The position numbers and the translations under genes were made by a program. The notes under the pieces were generated by a model that did not search any database, was not told the origin of the DNA, and worked only from the letters and a program-made list of their open reading frames with translations. From Pseudomonas bijieensis (GTDB taxonomy: Bacteria > Pseudomonadota > Gammaproteobacteria > Pseudomonadales > Pseudomonadaceae), in assembly GCF_013347965.1 (NCBI RefSeq), contig NZ_CP048810.1:5083501-5147500 (forward strand): a stretch of 64,000 nt of DNA, read 5' to 3'. Shown here piece after piece: positions 9,043 to 18,539 of the stretch. Each line of letters starts with the position of its first letter. The stretch's first letter is position 1.

Positions 9043-9921
9043 ATGACCGTCAGCACCCCGCTTTCCGGCGTCAATCAGGCCTTCAAGGGCATCCTGCTTA
9101 TTCTCTGTGCGACGTTCCTGTTCTCCAGCCATGACGCACTGTCGAAATATCTCTCGGGTTTCTATCCGATCATCATGGTGGTGTGGGCCCGATACGTGGT
9201 GCATACGTTACTGATGGCAGGTATTTTCCTGCCGCGCTCGGGGCTGCGGGTCCTGCGGACCAAGCGCCCTCTGTGGCAACTGGCCCGGGCCCTGTGCCTG
9301 CTGGGGACCAGCCTGTTCTTCACCACGGCCCTGATGTATATCCCGTTGGCCGAGGCGACCGCGGTCAACTTCCTGGCCCCGGTGCTGGTCACCGCGCTGT
9401 CGGTGCCATTGTTGGGCGAGCATGTGACGCGTGGCCAATGGATCGCGGTGATCTTCGGTTTTATCGGGGTGTTGATCATCGTCCATCCGGGCGGGGATCT
9501 GTTTACGCCGGCGGTGTTGTTGCCGTTCTGTTCGGCGCTGTTTTTCTGCTTCTACCAGTTGCTCACGCGCAAGCTCAGTGAGATCGACAGCCCGACCACC
9601 AGCAACTTCTTCGCCGGCCTGTGCAACACCTTGGTGATGAGCGCACTGGTGCCGTTCTTCTGGCAAGTGCCGAGCCTGTTGCACGGGGCGATGATGCTGG
9701 CGCTGGGGGCCTGCGGGATGACGGCGCACCTGATGCTGACCCAGGCCTTCCGCTTTGCCGCCCCGGCGCTGCTCGCGCCGTTCGGGTACTGCCAGATCGT
9801 GTTTGCCGGCTTGCTGGGGTGGTTGCTGTTCAACCACACGCCGACGCTGACCACGGTGGTGGGCATCGCTCTGATTTGCTTGAGCGGGCTGGCGGCGGCG
9901 TGGCAACAGCGGCGTAAATAA
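9043..9921 (+). CDS. DMT-superfamily (EamA) transporter
   Basis: 292-aa inner-membrane protein with about ten transmembrane helices in two EamA repeats. The first repeat starts at FKGILLILCATFLFSSHDALSKY and the second after residue 150. AEATAVNFLAPVLVTALS is the typical helix-4 signature. It probably exports or imports a small metabolite. An AGGA ribosome-binding site stands 7 nt before the ATG. It follows the IclR gene closely in the same direction and is likely its target. Confidence 0.85.
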   Translation: MTVSTPLSGVNQAFKGILLILCATFLFSSHDALSKYLSGFYPIIMVVWARYVVHTLLMAGIFLPRSGLRVLRTKRPLWQLARALCLLGTSLFFTTALMYIPLAEATAVNFLAPVLVTALSVPLLGEHVTRGQWIAVIFGFIGVLIIVHPGGDLFTPAVLLPFCSALFFCFYQLLTRKLSEIDSPTTSNFFAGLCNTLVMSALVPFFWQVPSLLHGAMMLALGACGMTAHLMLTQAFRFAAPALLAPFGYCQIVFAGLLGWLLFNHTPTLTTVVGIALICLSGLAAAWQQRRK

Positions 9922-9939
9922 CTGGCTACACAGACCTCC

Positions 9940-9969
9940 TGTGGCGAGGGGATAAATCCCCTCGCCACA
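9940..9969. repeat. Short palindromic repeat, GTGGCGAGGGGAT class
   Basis: Nearly pure palindrome: TGTGGCGAGGGGAT, two bases, then its exact complement. The same core recurs in larger form near 25.1 and 42.8 kb. It sits between the convergent DMT and MFS genes and could serve as a bidirectional terminator. Confidence 0.85.
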
Positions 9970-10006
9970 AAGGTGCTCGGCTTGATTGCTCGAAACTGGC
10001 CCGGTA

Positions 10007-11344
10007 TCAGTTTTCCAGCGTCGGCACCTTGCGCGGCGCCATGAAGTACAGCCAGGTCAGGGCAATGAAGTACATCGCCGGAATCAGCGTGAACAGCACG
10101 GTGTAGTTGTTATTGGTGATCGTCAGGATGTGGCCCACCAGTTGGGTCATGAACATCCCGCCGATGGCCGCGCACATGCCGCCGAAGCCGAACACCGTGC
10201 TCATCATGTGCTTGGGCGTGTAGTCCATCACCAGGCTCCAGATGTTGGCAGTCCAGGCCTGGTGCGCGCCGATGGCCAGGGAAATGGCAAACACCGCCAT
10301 CCACAGGTTGCTTGCGCCGGCCGCCATGATCACGCCGATGATGCAGCAGGCGAACAGCAGCATGGACACCAGTCGCGCCTTGATCGGATTGAGGCCGCGA
10401 CCGATCAGGAACGAAGACAGGATGCCGCCGCCCACGCTGCCGAAGTCGGCGGTGAGGTAGATGATGATCAACGGGATGCCCATCTGGGTCACGTTGATGC
10501 CCAGGTTGTATTGCTGGTTCAGGAACGGCGGCAGCCAATACAGGTAGAACCAGAACACCGGTGCGGTGATCGAGTAGGCCAGGGCGAAGGCCCAGGTGCC
10601 CCGCATGCGCAGGATGCGGGAGAACGGCACGCGGACCTGGTCTGGCTCGTCCTGGGCCTGGATGTAGTCCAGTTCCGACTGTTTGACGCGGGGATGATCT
10701 TCCGGGTTGAAGTATTTCAGGCCCCAGAACAGTAGCCAGATCCCGCCCAGCGCGGCCATGCACAGGAACGCGGCCTGCCAGCCCCATACGTGCAGGACCA
10801 GCGGCAGCAGCATCGGGGTGAACATCGCGCCGACGTTGGTCCCAGCGTTGAAAATGCCAGTGGCCACCGCCCGTTCACCGGCCGGGAACCACAGCCGCGT
10901 GGTCTTCACGCAGGCCGGGTAGTTGGCAGCTTCGGTCAGGCCCAGGATAAAGCGGCAGACCATGAAGCCCACCGCCGAGGTGGCCAGGCCGTGGGCGCCG
11001 GTCGCCAGGCTCCAGAGCAGCACGGCGCAGAAGAACACGCGCTTGACGCCGATCCGGTCGATCAGCCGCCCTTGCAACACGAAGCCGACGGCATAACCGA
11101 CCTGGAACCAGAAGTTGATGTTGGCGTAATCCATCGCCGTCCAGCTCATCTCCTTGGCAAGAATCGGCTGCATCACGCCCAGGGCGGCGCGGTCGATGTA
11201 GTTCAGGGTGGTGGCAAAAAACACCAGGGCGAGCATGCCCCAACGGGTCTTGCCTACGGCCATGGCGCCGCGGATCTTGTCACCGATGCCACTGGTCGAG
11301 ACACCCAGGCCGGGGGCCAGGCGGGAGCTTTGGGAAGGAATCAT
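10007..11344 (-). CDS. MFS transporter, anion:cation symporter (ACS) family
   Basis: 445-aa major facilitator with twelve predicted helices. LNYIDRAALGVMQP in helix 1 and the GFMVCRFILGLTEAANYPACVKTTRLWFP region (helix 4 with the following loop) are typical of the ACS family that carries hexuronates, phthalates and other organic acids. It is divergent from the quiC-type gene with a shared 270-bp promoter region, so quinate, shikimate, dehydroshikimate or a related acid is the likely substrate. The start at 11344 has no strong ribosome-binding site; an internal Met at 11263 is an alternative. Confidence 0.85.
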   Translation of the reverse strand: MIPSQSSRLAPGLGVSTSGIGDKIRGAMAVGKTRWGMLALVFFATTLNYIDRAALGVMQPILAKEMSWTAMDYANINFWFQVGYAVGFVLQGRLIDRIGVKRVFFCAVLLWSLATGAHGLATSAVGFMVCRFILGLTEAANYPACVKTTRLWFPAGERAVATGIFNAGTNVGAMFTPMLLPLVLHVWGWQAAFLCMAALGGIWLLFWGLKYFNPEDHPRVKQSELDYIQAQDEPDQVRVPFSRILRMRGTWAFALAYSITAPVFWFYLYWLPPFLNQQYNLGINVTQMGIPLIIIYLTADFGSVGGGILSSFLIGRGLNPIKARLVSMLLFACCIIGVIMAAGASNLWMAVFAISLAIGAHQAWTANIWSLVMDYTPKHMMSTVFGFGGMCAAIGGMFMTQLVGHILTITNNNYTVLFTLIPAMYFIALTWLYFMAPRKVPTLEN

Positions 11345-11459
11345 AGCGGGTACCCGTTTTTGAAATTCTTATGGTTGGTCTGGGTCTGTCCATTGATGCC
11401 GGCGGCCAGGGCCTGCGTCAATGTGGAAGCGATGGTGCGCAGTGAGCAAAAAATCGTCA

Positions 11460-11493
11460 ATTCGACAATCGGCATTTTGTTCGATAATCGCCC
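11460..11493. promoter_or_regulatory. Tandem PcaR-like (IclR-type) operators
   Basis: Two direct copies of a 15-bp motif: ATTCGACAATCGGCA (11460-11474) and GTTCGATAATCGCCC (11479-11493). The second differs at one position from GTTCGATAATCGCAC, the PcaR site that I recall from P. putida. They lie between the divergent MFS carrier and quiC genes. A related site occurs upstream of aroQ. Confidence 0.6.
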
Positions 11494-11614
11494 AAAAAAC
11501 TAACCGGATGGTACATATTAAATTGCTGAAAGAAACCGGCAGCTCAATAATCGGCTGACTCTTTAAAAAGCGGCGCACCTTTTGTAGCCGATGCCTGTCC
11601 CGGGAGCCGAAGTC

Positions 11615-13516
11615 ATGCAGCGTTCCATTGCCACCGTGTCCTTGAGCGGTACCTTGCCGGAAAAACTCGAAGCCATTGCCGCCGCCGGTTTTGACGGGGT
11701 GGAAATCTTCGAGAACGACCTTCTCTATTACGATGGCAGCCCTCGGGAAATCAGGCAGATGTGCGCCGATCTGGGCATTGCCATCACCTTGTTCCAACCG
11801 TTTCGTGACTTCGAAGGCTGCCGCCGCGATCGCCTGGCGCGCAACCTGGAGCGCGCCGAGCGCAAGTTCGACCTGATGCAGGAGCTGGGCACCGATCTGG
11901 TGCTGGTGTGCAGCAACGCCTCGGCCGACAGCGTCGGTGATGAACAGATCCTGGTCGATGACCTGCGCTTGCTCGCCGAACGCGCCGGTGCGCGTGGCTT
12001 GCGTATCGGTTACGAAGCGCTGGCCTGGGGGCGGCACGTCAATACGTATCAACAGGTCTGGAACATCGTGCGCCAGGCCGATCACCCCAGCCTCGGCGTG
12101 TTGCTCGACAGCTTCCACACCTTGTCCCTCAAGGGCGATCCGAGTGCGATTGCCGAGATCCCCGGCGAGAAAATTTTCTTCGTACAAATGGCCGACGCGC
12201 CGATCCTGGCGATGGATGTGCTGGAGTGGAGTCGGCATTTCCGCTGCTTCCCCGGGCAGGGTGAATTCGATTTGCCTGGCTTCCTGGCGCCGATCATCAA
12301 GAGCGGCTACACCGGGCCGTTGTCCCTGGAAATCTTCAACGACGGCTTCCGCGCCGCGCCGCCACGGGCCAATGCCGCCGACGGTCTGCGCTCGCTGCTG
12401 TACCTGGAAGAAAAGACCCGCCAGCGCCTGGCCGAAGAAGCGCCGTCCACCGGCAATGCCGATATCCTTTTCGCCACACCGCCGGCGAGTGAATACAACG
12501 GCATCGAGTTTCTCGAGTTTGCTGTGGACGATAACCTCGGCGCCAAACTGTCCCATTGGCTGGAGCGGCTGGGCTTCGTCAAGGCCGGTCAGCATCGCTC
12601 CAAGAATGTGAGCCTGCTGCGCCAGGGCGATATCAACCTGATCCTCAACACTGAGCCGTACTCCTTCGCCCACAGCTTCTTCGAAGCTCATGGACCATCG
12701 TTGTGCGCCACTGCCGTGCGGGTGAAAAACAGCGCCAGTGCCCTGGAACGGGCGGTGGCCTACAAGGGTCAGCCTTATCGCGGGTTGGTGGGCCCCAACG
12801 AACTGGAACTGGCGGCGGTGCGTGCCCCGGACGGCAGCCTGATCTACCTGGTGGATCAGGAAGCCGATGTCTATGGCACCGATTTCAACTTGCAGCCCGG
12901 TGCCGTGATTGGCGCCGGACTCAAGCGCATCGATCACATGGCGATGGCGCTGCCGGCCGACAGCCTCGACAGTTGGGTGCTGTTCTACAAGAGCCTGCTG
13001 GATTTCGAGGCCGATGACGAAGTCGTCTTGCCCGACCCTTATGGCCTGGTAAAAAGCCGTGCGTTGCGTAGCCGCTGCAGTTCGATCCGCTTGCCGCTGA
13101 ACATTTCCGAGAACCGCAATACCGCGATCTCACACGCACTGTCGAGTTATCGCGGTTCGGGGGTGCATCACATCGCTTTCGACTGCGACGACATCTTCGC
13201 CCAGGTCAGCCGTGCCAAGGAAGCTGGTGTGCCGTTGCTGGACATCCCGCTCAACTACTACGACGACCTGGCGGCGCGGTTCGATTTCGATGATGAGTTT
13301 CTCAGCGAGCTGGCGTATTTCAACGTGCTGTACGACCGCGACGCCCAGGGTGGCGAGCTGTTTCACGTCTACACCGAGCCGTTCGAGGGGCGGTTTTTCT
13401 TTGAAATCATCCAGCGCAAGAACGGTTATGCCGGTTACGGCGCGGCCAACGTCGCGGTGCGCCTGGCGGCCATGGCCAAGTCCCGCAGCGGTGGCTTGCG
13501 GCACGCCAAGTTGTAG
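11615..13516 (+). CDS. quiC: 3-dehydroshikimate dehydratase, QuiC-type fusion with HPPD-like domain
   Basis: 633-aa two-domain enzyme converting 3-dehydroshikimate to protocatechuate, which feeds the beta-ketoadipate pathway. Residues 1 to about 270 are a xylose-isomerase-like TIM barrel (GFDGVEIFENDL, GYEALAWGRHVNTY, LLDSFHT, LSLEIFND) that carries the dehydratase metal site. From about residue 290 a vicinal-oxygen-chelate domain follows, resembling 4-hydroxyphenylpyruvate dioxygenase (IEFLEFAVDD, IDHMAMALP, GSGVHHIAFDCDDIF, GRFFFEIIQR). The start at 11615 has a GGGAG ribosome-binding site 8 nt upstream and matches the family N-terminus MQRSIATVSL. Neighbouring aroQ, aroE-like and MFS genes support quinate/shikimate catabolism. 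Confidence 0.9.
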   Translation: MQRSIATVSLSGTLPEKLEAIAAAGFDGVEIFENDLLYYDGSPREIRQMCADLGIAITLFQPFRDFEGCRRDRLARNLERAERKFDLMQELGTDLVLVCSNASADSVGDEQILVDDLRLLAERAGARGLRIGYEALAWGRHVNTYQQVWNIVRQADHPSLGVLLDSFHTLSLKGDPSAIAEIPGEKIFFVQMADAPILAMDVLEWSRHFRCFPGQGEFDLPGFLAPIIKSGYTGPLSLEIFNDGFRAAPPRANAADGLRSLLYLEEKTRQRLAEEAPSTGNADILFATPPASEYNGIEFLEFAVDDNLGAKLSHWLERLGFVKAGQHRSKNVSLLRQGDINLILNTEPYSFAHSFFEAHGPSLCATAVRVKNSASALERAVAYKGQPYRGLVGPNELELAAVRAPDGSLIYLVDQEADVYGTDFNLQPGAVIGAGLKRIDHMAMALPADSLDSWVLFYKSLLDFEADDEVVLPDPYGLVKSRALRSRCSSIRLPLNISENRNTAISHALSSYRGSGVHHIAFDCDDIFAQVSRAKEAGVPLLDIPLNYYDDLAARFDFDDEFLSELAYFNVLYDRDAQGGELFHVYTEPFEGRFFFEIIQRKNGYAGYGAANVAVRLAAMAKSRSGGLRHAKL

Positions 13517-13619
13517 GGAAATCGTAAATGCGGCGGTAAAGGGCAATGCCGTGGCTTCCTTCACTGCACGGTGCGGCCCATAATCGCCAGCCTGTGCAGT
13601 GATGGCCGTGAGCCCCGCA

Positions 13620-14298
13620 ATGACTATGAATCCAGAGCTTTCCGCAGCGCTCGACGAACCCGTCGCCACGCCGCGCAAGAGTCGCAAGAACAACCCGGAG
13701 AAGACCCGGGAGAACATTCTTCAGGAAGCCATCGTCGAGTTCGTCCAGCAAGGCCTGGCTGGCGCCCGGGTCGACGCCATCGCCGAGCGCATCCACACCT
13801 CCAAGCGCATGATCTACTACTACTTCGGCAGCAAGGAGCAGTTGTACGTCGAGGTGCTGGAAAAACTCTACGGGGATATCCGCACCACCGAGAGTCGCCT
13901 GCACCTGGCCGAGCTGGCCCCGGTCGACGCGATCCGGCGCCTGGTGGAGTTCACCTTCGACCACCATGACCGTAATGTGGATTTCGTGCGCATTGTCTGC
14001 ATCGAGAACATCCACAACGCCGAATACGTGAAGCAGTCAGGCGCGATCAAGGCGATGACCAATACCATCCTCGATTCCCTGGGCGTGATCCTGCGGCGCG
14101 GTGCTGAAGAGGGCGTGTTCCGTCCTGATCTCCAACCCCCTGGACGTGCACTTGCTTATCAGTTCTTTCTGCTTTTACCGTGTGTCCAACCGCCAGACGT
14201 TCGGCGAGATCTTTCAGATCGACCTGTCGGATGAAGCGGTCAAGCAGCGGCATCGGCGGATGGTTTGTGAGTCGGTGTTGAGATACTTGCAGGCCTGA
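13620..14298 (+). pseudogene. TetR-family regulator, frameshifted near its C-terminus
   Basis: TetR-type repressor whose N-terminal helix-turn-helix is intact (ENILQEAIVEFVQQG, then TSKRMIYYYFGSKEQLYVEVL). The frame runs to a stop at 14234, but after DL at about 14130 the sequence stops resembling the family. The expected continuation (NPLDVHLLISSFCFYRVSN ... ESVLRYLQA) is found in the next frame and ends at 14298. Removing one C from the CTCC (14130-14133) or from the C5 run at 14136-14140 restores a single frame. Either the last third of the ligand domain is mutated or there is a one-base sequence error. It sits between quiC and the aroE-like gene and is a plausible local regulator. The start is uncertain (13602 or 13620). 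Confidence 0.8.
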
Positions 14299-14310
14299 TT
14301 CTGGAAACCT

Positions 14311-14399
14311 TGTGGGAGCGAGCCTGCTCGCGATAGCGGTATGCCAGTCAAGTCGATGCTGGCTGATCCACCGCTATCGCGAGCAGGCTCGCTCCCACA
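14311..14399. repeat. REP inverted pair
   Basis: Inverted REP cores beginning TGTGGGAGCGAGCCTGCTCG at 14311 and its complement ending at 14399; the arms extend through ATAGCGG. They separate the convergent TetR and aroE-like genes. Confidence 0.92.
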
Positions 14400-14419
14400 G
14401 GGGGGAGTATCACTAGACC

Positions 14420-15277
14420 TTAATGATTCATGCTCTGGAAATGCGCCAGCATCCGTTGTGCATCCGGCGCCACGCCGCTGAACAGTTCGAACGCCTTCAC
14501 CGCCTGGAACACGGCCATGTTGCCGCCGTCCAGCGTGCGGCAGCCGAGGGCACGGGCGTTGCGCAGCAGTTCGGTTTCCAGTGGGAAGTAGACGATTTCC
14601 GCGACCCACAACTCGCCCCGCAACAGCTCGACCGGTACCGGCATGCCCGGCAGTTTTGCCATGCCCATGGGCGTAGTGTTCACCAGGCCGTCGGCATCGG
14701 CCATGGCGCTGGCCAAGTCATGCCCGGCCCGGGCGCGGCCTGCGCCGAAGTGTTGGTTGAGGTTATTAGCCAGGGCCTCGGCACGGCTGACTTCGACGTC
14801 AAAAATGCTCAGCGTCTGCACGCCTTCTGCCAGTAGCGCATGGGCCACCGCCGCGCCAGCGCCACCGGCGCCCATCTGGACCACGCGCTGGCGCGCCACA
14901 TCTCCCAGGCCGCGCCGAAAACCTTCGGCGAACCCCAGGCAGTCGGTGTTGTGGCCAATGCGTTTGCCATTCTTGAGCACCACGGTATTCACCGCGCCAA
15001 TGCCCCGGGCCTCCGGTGACAGTTCGTCCAGCAATGGGATGATCGCCTGCTTGCAGGGAAAGGTAATGTTCAGGCCGGTGAAGTCCATGCGCTCGGCGGC
15101 CTTGAGCAAATCGGGCAGGGCGCCGCTGTCGAGTTTCAGCGCGTCGAGGTCGATCAGCCGATAGAGGTAGCGCATGCCCTGGGCATCGCCTTCACGCTCA
15201 TGCAGCGCCGGTGTGCGAGACGCCTGGATGCCCGCACCGATCAGGCCGGCCAGCACAGTGATATTCGACATGCTCAT
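14420..15277 (-). CDS. aroE: Shikimate/quinate dehydrogenase (AroE-like, catabolic context)
   Basis: 285-aa NAD(P)-dependent dehydrogenase interconverting shikimate and 3-dehydroshikimate, and possibly quinate and dehydroquinate. The substrate site is visible as SRTP near the N-terminus, NITFPCK with the catalytic Lys, and NTDCLGF with the catalytic Asp. The cofactor fold follows as VVQMGAGGAGAAVAHAL. Its ATG at 15277 shares one base with the aroQ stop (TGATG), so the pair is coupled. Placement beside quiC and a second-type dehydroquinase suggests a degradative isozyme; the biosynthetic aroE probably lies elsewhere. Confidence 0.88.
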   Translation of the reverse strand: MSMSNITVLAGLIGAGIQASRTPALHEREGDAQGMRYLYRLIDLDALKLDSGALPDLLKAAERMDFTGLNITFPCKQAIIPLLDELSPEARGIGAVNTVVLKNGKRIGHNTDCLGFAEGFRRGLGDVARQRVVQMGAGGAGAAVAHALLAEGVQTLSIFDVEVSRAEALANNLNQHFGAGRARAGHDLASAMADADGLVNTTPMGMAKLPGMPVPVELLRGELWVAEIVYFPLETELLRNARALGCRTLDGGNMAVFQAVKAFELFSGVAPDAQRMLAHFQSMNH

Positions 15278-15717
15278 CAACCCTTCAAACGCTGACTGAA
15301 ATGTTCCAGGGCCATGCGATAACCATGGCTGCCAAACCCGCACATCACGCCGATGGCGACCGATGAGACGAAGGAGTGGTGGCGAAAGGTTTCCCGGGCG
15401 TGGACGTTGGACAGGTGGACTTCGATGACCGGCACTTCGCTCGCCACCAGGGCGTCGCGGATTGCCACCGAGGTGTGGGTCCAGGCTGCCGGGTTGATGA
15501 CGATGCCGGCGCATCGGCCGCGTGCGCCATGCACCCAGTCGAGCAACTCGCTTTCCTGGTTGGTCTGGCGAAACTCCACCGCCAGGCCGAATTCTTCAGC
15601 AGCACGGCCGCACAGTGCCGAGATGTCGGCGAGGGTTTCGTGGCCATAAGTTGCCGGCTCGCGGGTGCCGAGCAGGTTCAGGTTCGGGCCGTTGAGCACC
15701 AGAACGATCGGAGGCAT
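15277..15717 (-). CDS. aroQ: 3-dehydroquinate dehydratase, type II
   Basis: 146-aa dodecamer-forming type II dehydroquinase, usual length for the family. Signature regions are [20 protein letters not shown] (catalytic Arg and Tyr), [17 protein letters not shown] and [17 protein letters not shown] (catalytic His). It converts dehydroquinate to dehydroshikimate, the substrate of the nearby QuiC-type enzyme. First gene of an aroQ-aroE unit. Confidence 0.95.
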   Translation of the reverse strand: MPPIVLVLNGPNLNLLGTREPATYGHETLADISALCGRAAEEFGLAVEFRQTNQESELLDWVHGARGRCAGIVINPAAWTHTSVAIRDALVASEVPVIEVHLSNVHARETFRHHSFVSSVAIGVMCGFGSHGYRMALEHFSQRLKG

Positions 15718-15829
15718 CGCAATTTCTCCACATTTTTATTGTTGGCGTCGGCCAGGTTCAGCCGCTGGAGATAAATTGTACTAGATGGTTAATTTGGTCA
15801 AACAAAGCAGCCGACATCGGCCAATAAGT

Positions 15830-15844
15830 GTTCGATGATCGAAC
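15830..15844. promoter_or_regulatory. PcaR-like operator upstream of aroQ
   Basis: GTTCGATGATCGAAC, the core of a perfect palindrome TGTTCGAT-G-ATCGAACA (15829-15845), about 112 bp upstream of the aroQ start. It shares GTTCGATNATCG with the site in the quiC/MFS promoter region, suggesting one regulator for both transcription units. Confidence 0.55.
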
Positions 15845-15895
15845 ATGACCTTTGTCGGGAGAGGAGGGAGGGCACTTGTGGCGAGGGCATTTATT

Positions 15896-15920
15896 TGTGG
15901 GAGCAAGCCTTGCTCCCACA
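15896..15920. repeat. REP-derived hairpin
   Basis: TGTGGGAGCAAG, one base, then its exact 12-base complement. A compact degenerate REP unit between the trmA 3' end and the aroQ promoter region. Confidence 0.8.
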
Positions 15921-15963
15921 GAGTTTTGCTCCGTCCAGCCCATAGGGGAGGACGCCCCAGCGT

Positions 15964-17043
15964 TTAACGCCGAGTCAACAACACCCCAGATTCCATGTGA
16001 TGGGTCCAGGGAAATTGATCGAACAACGCGCAGCGCGTGATGCGGTGGGTGTCGTTCAGTTGCGCGATATTCGCGGCGAGGGTGTCAGGGTTGCAGGAGA
16101 TGTACAGGATGTTGTCAAAACGGCGGGTCAGCTCGCAGGTGTCCGGGTCCATGCCGGCGCGGGGCGGGTCGACGAAGACGCTACCGAATTCGTAGCTCTT
16201 GAGATCGATACCGTGCAAGCGACGGAAGGGCCGGACTTCGTTCAAGGCTTCGGTCAGTTCTTCGGCGGACAGACGTACCAGCGTGACGTTATCCACAGCG
16301 TTTTCGCTGAGGTTGCTCAACGCGGCATTCACCGAGGTCTTGCTGATCTCGGTGGCCAACACTTTGCGTACGCGAGTGGCCAGGGGCAAGGTGAAGTTGC
16401 CGTTGCCGCAGTACAACTCCAGCAGATCGTCGCTGCGATCGCCCAAGGCCTGGTAGGCCCAGTTGAGCATCTTCTGGTTCACCGTGCCGTTGGGCTGGGT
16501 GAAGGCGCCTTCGGGTTGGCGATAGCTGAAGGTCCGGCCGCCGACGTCGAGTTTCTCCACCACGTAGTCGTGGCCGATCACTTCGCGCTTGCCCTTGGAG
16601 CGACCGATGATGCTCACGCCCAGGTCGGTCGCCAGTTTCGCGGCCGCCGCGTGCCAGTGTTCATCCAGCGGGCGGTGATAGCACAGGGTGATCATCGCAT
16701 CGCCCGCCAGGGTGGTCAGGAACTCCACCTGGAACAGCTTGTGGCTCAAGGGCGCGCTGGCCTGCCAGGCGGCCTTGAGCTGCGGCATCAACTGGTTGAT
16801 GCGCAGGCTGGCGATGGGAAATTCCTCGATGAGGATCGGTGTGCGCTTGTCGTCCTGGGAGAACATTGCGTAGTGCCGTTCGCCGGCCTCGCGCCACAGG
16901 CGGAATTCGGCCCGCAGGCGAAAGTTTTTCAGGGGCGAATCGAACACCGCAGGTTCTGGTGCATCGAACGGGGCCAACAGGTCACGCAAGCGGGTGACCT
17001 TGTCCTGCAACTGGGCGGCATAGGCCTGGGAATCAAAAGTCAT
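15964..17043 (-). CDS. trmA: tRNA (uracil-54-C5)-methyltransferase
   Basis: 359-aa SAM-dependent enzyme that makes ribothymidine-54 in the tRNA T-loop. Visible are the SAM motif [24 protein letters not shown], the nucleophile Cys in YISCNPDTL, and the C-terminal [10 protein letters not shown] with the conserved general-base Glu. The start at 17043 gives a 4-nt ATGA overlap with the upstream permease gene; the alternative start 4 codons earlier lies inside that gene. Confidence 0.95.
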   Translation of the reverse strand: MTFDSQAYAAQLQDKVTRLRDLLAPFDAPEPAVFDSPLKNFRLRAEFRLWREAGERHYAMFSQDDKRTPILIEEFPIASLRINQLMPQLKAAWQASAPLSHKLFQVEFLTTLAGDAMITLCYHRPLDEHWHAAAAKLATDLGVSIIGRSKGKREVIGHDYVVEKLDVGGRTFSYRQPEGAFTQPNGTVNQKMLNWAYQALGDRSDDLLELYCGNGNFTLPLATRVRKVLATEISKTSVNAALSNLSENAVDNVTLVRLSAEELTEALNEVRPFRRLHGIDLKSYEFGSVFVDPPRAGMDPDTCELTRRFDNILYISCNPDTLAANIAQLNDTHRITRCALFDQFPWTHHMESGVLLTRR

Positions 17044-18335
17044 GCGTTGAACCAACCCAATTTGATCACGAACAGGATCGACAGAATGACCAGCGCCGGG
17101 TTCAGCTCACGGCCACGACCCGACACCAGCTTGATGGCGGTCCAGGCGATGAAGCCGAAGGCGATGCCGTTGGCGATGGAATAGGTGAAGGGCATCGCCA
17201 GGGCGGTGACCACCACGGGGGCGGCGACGGTGATGTCGTCCCAGTCGATTTCCGCCAGGCCCGAGGTCATCAGCACGGCGACGAACAGCAAGGCTGGGGC
17301 GGTGGCGAAAGGCGGGACACTGGCGGCCAGTGGCGAGAAGAACAGCGCCAGCAGGAACAGGATCGCCACGACGATGGCGGTCAGGCCGGTGCGGCCGCCA
17401 GCGCTGACGCCCGCTGCCGACTCGATGTAGCTGGTGGTGGTGGAGGTGCCCAGCAGCGAACCGGCCATGGCGGCGGTGCTGTCGGCGATCAGCGCACGGC
17501 CCATCTTCGGCATATGGCCGTCCTTGCCCATCAGCCCGGCGCGCTTGGCGACGCCGATCAGGGTGCCGGAGTTGTCGAACAGGTCGACGAACAGGAAGGC
17601 GAAGATCACGCTCACCAGGCCAATGTCCAGGGCGCCCTTGATGTCCAGTTGCAGGAAGGTTGGGGCCAGGGACGGTGGTGCGGAAATGATGCCGCCAAAC
17701 GGGGTGAAACCCATCAGGATCGAGACGATGGTGACCGCCAGGATGCCGATCAGTACCGCGCCGCGGACTTTCAGTGCTTCGAGGGCGACGATCAGGATGA
17801 AACCAAGGGTGGCGAGGATTGGCGCCGGCTGTTTCAAATCGCCGAGGCCGACCATGGTCGCCGGGTTTTTCACCACGATGCCGGCATTGTTCAGGGCGAT
17901 CAGCGCCAGGAACAGGCCGATACCGGCGGCAATGGCCGAACGCAGGGGCAGCGGGATGCTGTTGATGATCCATTCGCGGATGCGGAAGATCGAGAGAATG
18001 AAGAACAGCACGGCGGAGATGAACACTGCGCCCAGCGCCACTTGCCAGGTGTGGCCCATGTGCAGGACTACGGTGTAGGTGAAGAAGGCATTCAGGCCCA
18101 TGCCCGGGGCGAGGGCGATCGGGTAGTTGGCGATCAGGCCCATGACCGTGGAGCCGATGGCCGCGGCCAGGCAGGTGGCGACGAACACCGCGCCTTTGTC
18201 CATGCCGGTTTCGCCGAGGATGCTCGGGTTGACGAACAGAATGTAGGCCATGGCCAGGAAGGTCGTGACGCCCGCCAGGATTTCGGTCCGCACGTTGGTG
18301 TTGTGTGCCTTGAGTTGAAACAGCCTTTCCAGCAT
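17040..18335 (-). CDS. NCS2-family purine permease (AzgA/GhxP-like)
   Basis: 431-aa inner-membrane purine (adenine/guanine/hypoxanthine) permease with about 12-14 helices. Family markers include [21 protein letters not shown] at the start, [15 protein letters not shown], and the [20 protein letters not shown] substrate loop. The ATG at 18335 follows GGGAG at proper spacing; a long upstream open frame has no homology and overlaps the divergent gene. It overlaps trmA by 4 nt. Confidence 0.92.
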   Translation of the reverse strand: MLERLFQLKAHNTNVRTEILAGVTTFLAMAYILFVNPSILGETGMDKGAVFVATCLAAAIGSTVMGLIANYPIALAPGMGLNAFFTYTVVLHMGHTWQVALGAVFISAVLFFILSIFRIREWIINSIPLPLRSAIAAGIGLFLALIALNNAGIVVKNPATMVGLGDLKQPAPILATLGFILIVALEALKVRGAVLIGILAVTIVSILMGFTPFGGIISAPPSLAPTFLQLDIKGALDIGLVSVIFAFLFVDLFDNSGTLIGVAKRAGLMGKDGHMPKMGRALIADSTAAMAGSLLGTSTTTSYIESAAGVSAGGRTGLTAIVVAILFLLALFFSPLAASVPPFATAPALLFVAVLMTSGLAEIDWDDITVAAPVVVTALAMPFTYSIANGIAFGFIAWTAIKLVSGRGRELNPALVILSILFVIKLGWFNA

Positions 18336-18539
18336 GTCTGCTCCCCGTGGCGCGCCCGGCGCCGTGAATGTATCGACCTCAACAGCAAAGCACAGGTCGC
18401 CAGCGGCGCCCGGGAATTTTCTGTGGGTCGGAAAAAGCCGCGCATCATACCAGCAGCGTAGCGTTGTGGCTGCGATCGTCGTCGATGTTTTGCCAACGCG
18501 CCAAGTGGGCCATACTGCGCGCGGTTCCGGGAGATCTCT

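Noticed and set aside
15997..17184. 395-codon plus-strand frame
   Set aside because: Antisense of trmA, which has a complete catalytic motif set and is coupled to the permease.
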